Positions 62,967 through 64,000 of a stretch of DNA of 64,000 nt are shown one piece after another. This DNA is from Marinobacter sp. BW6 (GTDB lineage: Bacteria > Pseudomonadota > Gammaproteobacteria > Pseudomonadales > Oleiphilaceae). Made by a program: the position numbers and the translations under genes. Positions within the stretch are counted from its first letter, which is position 1. Every line of letters begins with the position of its first letter. The notes under the pieces were generated by a model. The model ran no database searches. It saw only the letters and a program-made list of their open reading frames with translations, and was not told where the DNA came from. The stretch covers positions 248,001 to 312,000 of the forward strand of contig NZ_VIRN01000068.1 of NCBI RefSeq assembly GCF_008107725.1, written 5' to 3'.

Positions 62967-64000
62967 ATGAATCTTACTGAACTCAAGCAGAAATCCGTGC
63001 CCGAATTGCTCGATATTGCGCAAGAGATGGGCCTCGATAACCTGGCTCGTTCGCGCAAGCAGGATGTGATCTTTACCATTCTGAAGAAGCACGCAAAAAG
63101 CGGCGAAGACATCTACGGTGACGGCGTACTGGAAATTCTGCAGGACGGCTTCGGCTTCCTCCGTTCCGCCGATGCCTCCTACCTGGCAGGACCGGACGAC
63201 ATTTACGTCTCTCCCAGTCAGATCCGCCGCTTTAACCTGCGCACGGGCGATACGGTTGCCGGCAAGATCCGCCCGCCCAAAGACGGCGAGCGCTACTTTG
63301 CCTTGTTGAAGGTCAGCGAGATCAATTTCGACAAGCCGGATAACGCCAGAAACAAGATTCTCTTCGAGAACCTCACCCCGCTGTTCCCGGATGAGCGTCT
63401 CATGCTCGAAGCCGGTAACGGCAGCACCGAGGATCTCTCGTCCCGGGTTCTGGACCTGGTGGCGCCCATCGGGAAAGGCCAGCGCGGTCTTATCGTTTCC
63501 CCGCCCAAGGCCGGTAAGACACTGCTGATGCAGAGCATTGCCCAGTCCATCACCCGCAACAATCCAGAGTGCCATGTCATGGTATTGCTGATTGACGAGC
63601 GGCCTGAGGAAGTGACCGAGATGCAGCGCACCGTGCGCGGCGAAGTCATCGCCTCCACCTTCGACGAGCCTCCGGCCCGTCACGTTCAGGTGGCCGAGAT
63701 GGTGATTGAAAAGGCCAAGCGCCTGGTCGAGCACAAGAAGGACGTGGTTATCCTGCTGGATTCCATCACCCGTCTGGCTCGCGCCTATAACACGGTGATT
63801 CCGTCTTCAGGCAAGGTCCTGACCGGTGGTGTTGACGCCCACGCCTTGGAAAAGCCCAAGCGTTTCTTCGGTGCTGCCCGTAACGTGGAAGAAGGTGGAA
63901 GCCTGACCATCCTTGCCACCGCGCTGGTCAACACCGGCTCCAAGATGGACGAGGTTATCTACGAGGAATTCAAGGGCACCGGCAACATGGAGATCCACCT
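62967..64000 (+). CDS. rho: Transcription termination factor Rho, 3' truncated by window end
   Basis: The frame is open from ATG 62967 to the window edge, giving 344 of about 420 residues. The protein begins [20 protein letters not shown] with the Rho N-terminal domain, followed by the RNA-binding cold-shock-like domain ([20 protein letters not shown]), then the ATPase with Walker A PPKAGKT, Walker [17 protein letters not shown] and [21 protein letters not shown] (Q- and R-loop region). Rho is a hexameric RNA helicase that ends transcription of untranslated RNA. Its usual upstream neighbour trxA is 3 kb away here. Confidence 0.97.
   Translation, partial: MNLTELKQKSVPELLDIAQEMGLDNLARSRKQDVIFTILKKHAKSGEDIYGDGVLEILQDGFGFLRSADASYLAGPDDIYVSPSQIRRFNLRTGDTVAGKIRPPKDGERYFALLKVSEINFDKPDNARNKILFENLTPLFPDERLMLEAGNGSTEDLSSRVLDLVAPIGKGQRGLIVSPPKAGKTLLMQSIAQSITRNNPECHVMVLLIDERPEEVTEMQRTVRGEVIASTFDEPPARHVQVAEMVIEKAKRLVEHKKDVVILLDSITRLARAYNTVIPSSGKVLTGGVDAHALEKPKRFFGAARNVEEGGSLTILATALVNTGSKMDEVIYEEFKGTGNMEIH

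Overview
The window looks like a chromosomal segment of a marine gammaproteobacterium close to Marinobacter. This is inferred from the gene repertoire, from Pseudomonas-like neighbourhoods (dsbB-algQ-FKBP-yheS, ppx-trxA, rho) and from moderately high GC. I had no database to confirm it. Almost all of the DNA is single-copy housekeeping or metabolic genes. No insertion sequence, prophage, integrase or CRISPR array was seen.

Layout. 1-8.6 kb: the end of a BenE-type transporter, a CodA-like deaminase, a lone cNMP-binding protein, rnk-gdhA, a tandem glycine riboswitch in front of a TRIC-type membrane channel, a LysR regulator divergent from a small unknown gene and an EamA exporter, and a YdhR-like gene. 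A tRNA-Arg(CCG) lies at 8.64-8.71 kb on the minus strand. 9.4-26.8 kb: one co-oriented alginate cluster in the order algD-alg8-alg44-algK-algE-algG-algI-algJ-algF-algX-algL-algA-algC. Every enzyme needed from fructose-6-phosphate to exported, epimerised and acetylated alginate is present, but algX and algL sit after algF, and a CpsG/ManB-type phosphomannomutase closes the cluster. 26.9-28.5 kb: yaeQ and an lrgAB (cidAB) pair. 28.7-36.6 kb: a complete dipeptide-type ABC importer, a LysR regulator and a PepQ prolidase, which read as a peptide uptake and hydrolysis module. 36.65-38.8 kb: a Fur-box-controlled bfd, then bfr, then a second phosphomannomutase paralogous to the one in the alginate cluster.

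39-46 kb: outer-membrane phospholipase A, a small membrane protein, a cytochrome c5, a small secreted protein, a large exported galactose-oxidase-like protein with all radical-copper ligands visible, and rep helicase. 46-52 kb: a GGDEF-EAL protein, tex, gshA and rmf. 52-57.9 kb: a FliL-like secreted protein, dsbB, rsd/algQ, a Mip/FkpA-type isomerase, two small conserved genes and the ABC-F ATPase yheS. 57.9-64 kb: ppx, trxA, a molybdenum-cofactor block (moaB-moeA-moaD-moaE, minus strand), and rho, which runs off the end.

How the parts connect. The alginate polymerase complex should be switched on by c-di-GMP through the PilZ domain of Alg44, and the GGDEF-EAL protein is a possible local contributor to that pool. 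AlgQ/Rsd is both a sigma-70 antagonist and a known alginate regulator in Pseudomonas. The most unusual items are the Ser at the specificity position 314 of the CodA-like enzyme beside a BenE transporter, the rearranged alginate cluster with a duplicated phosphomannomutase, the exported radical-copper oxidase, the riboswitch-controlled TRIC channel, a 28-nt-arm inverted repeat between algC2 and pldA, and the molybdenum-cofactor genes lodged between trxA and rho.
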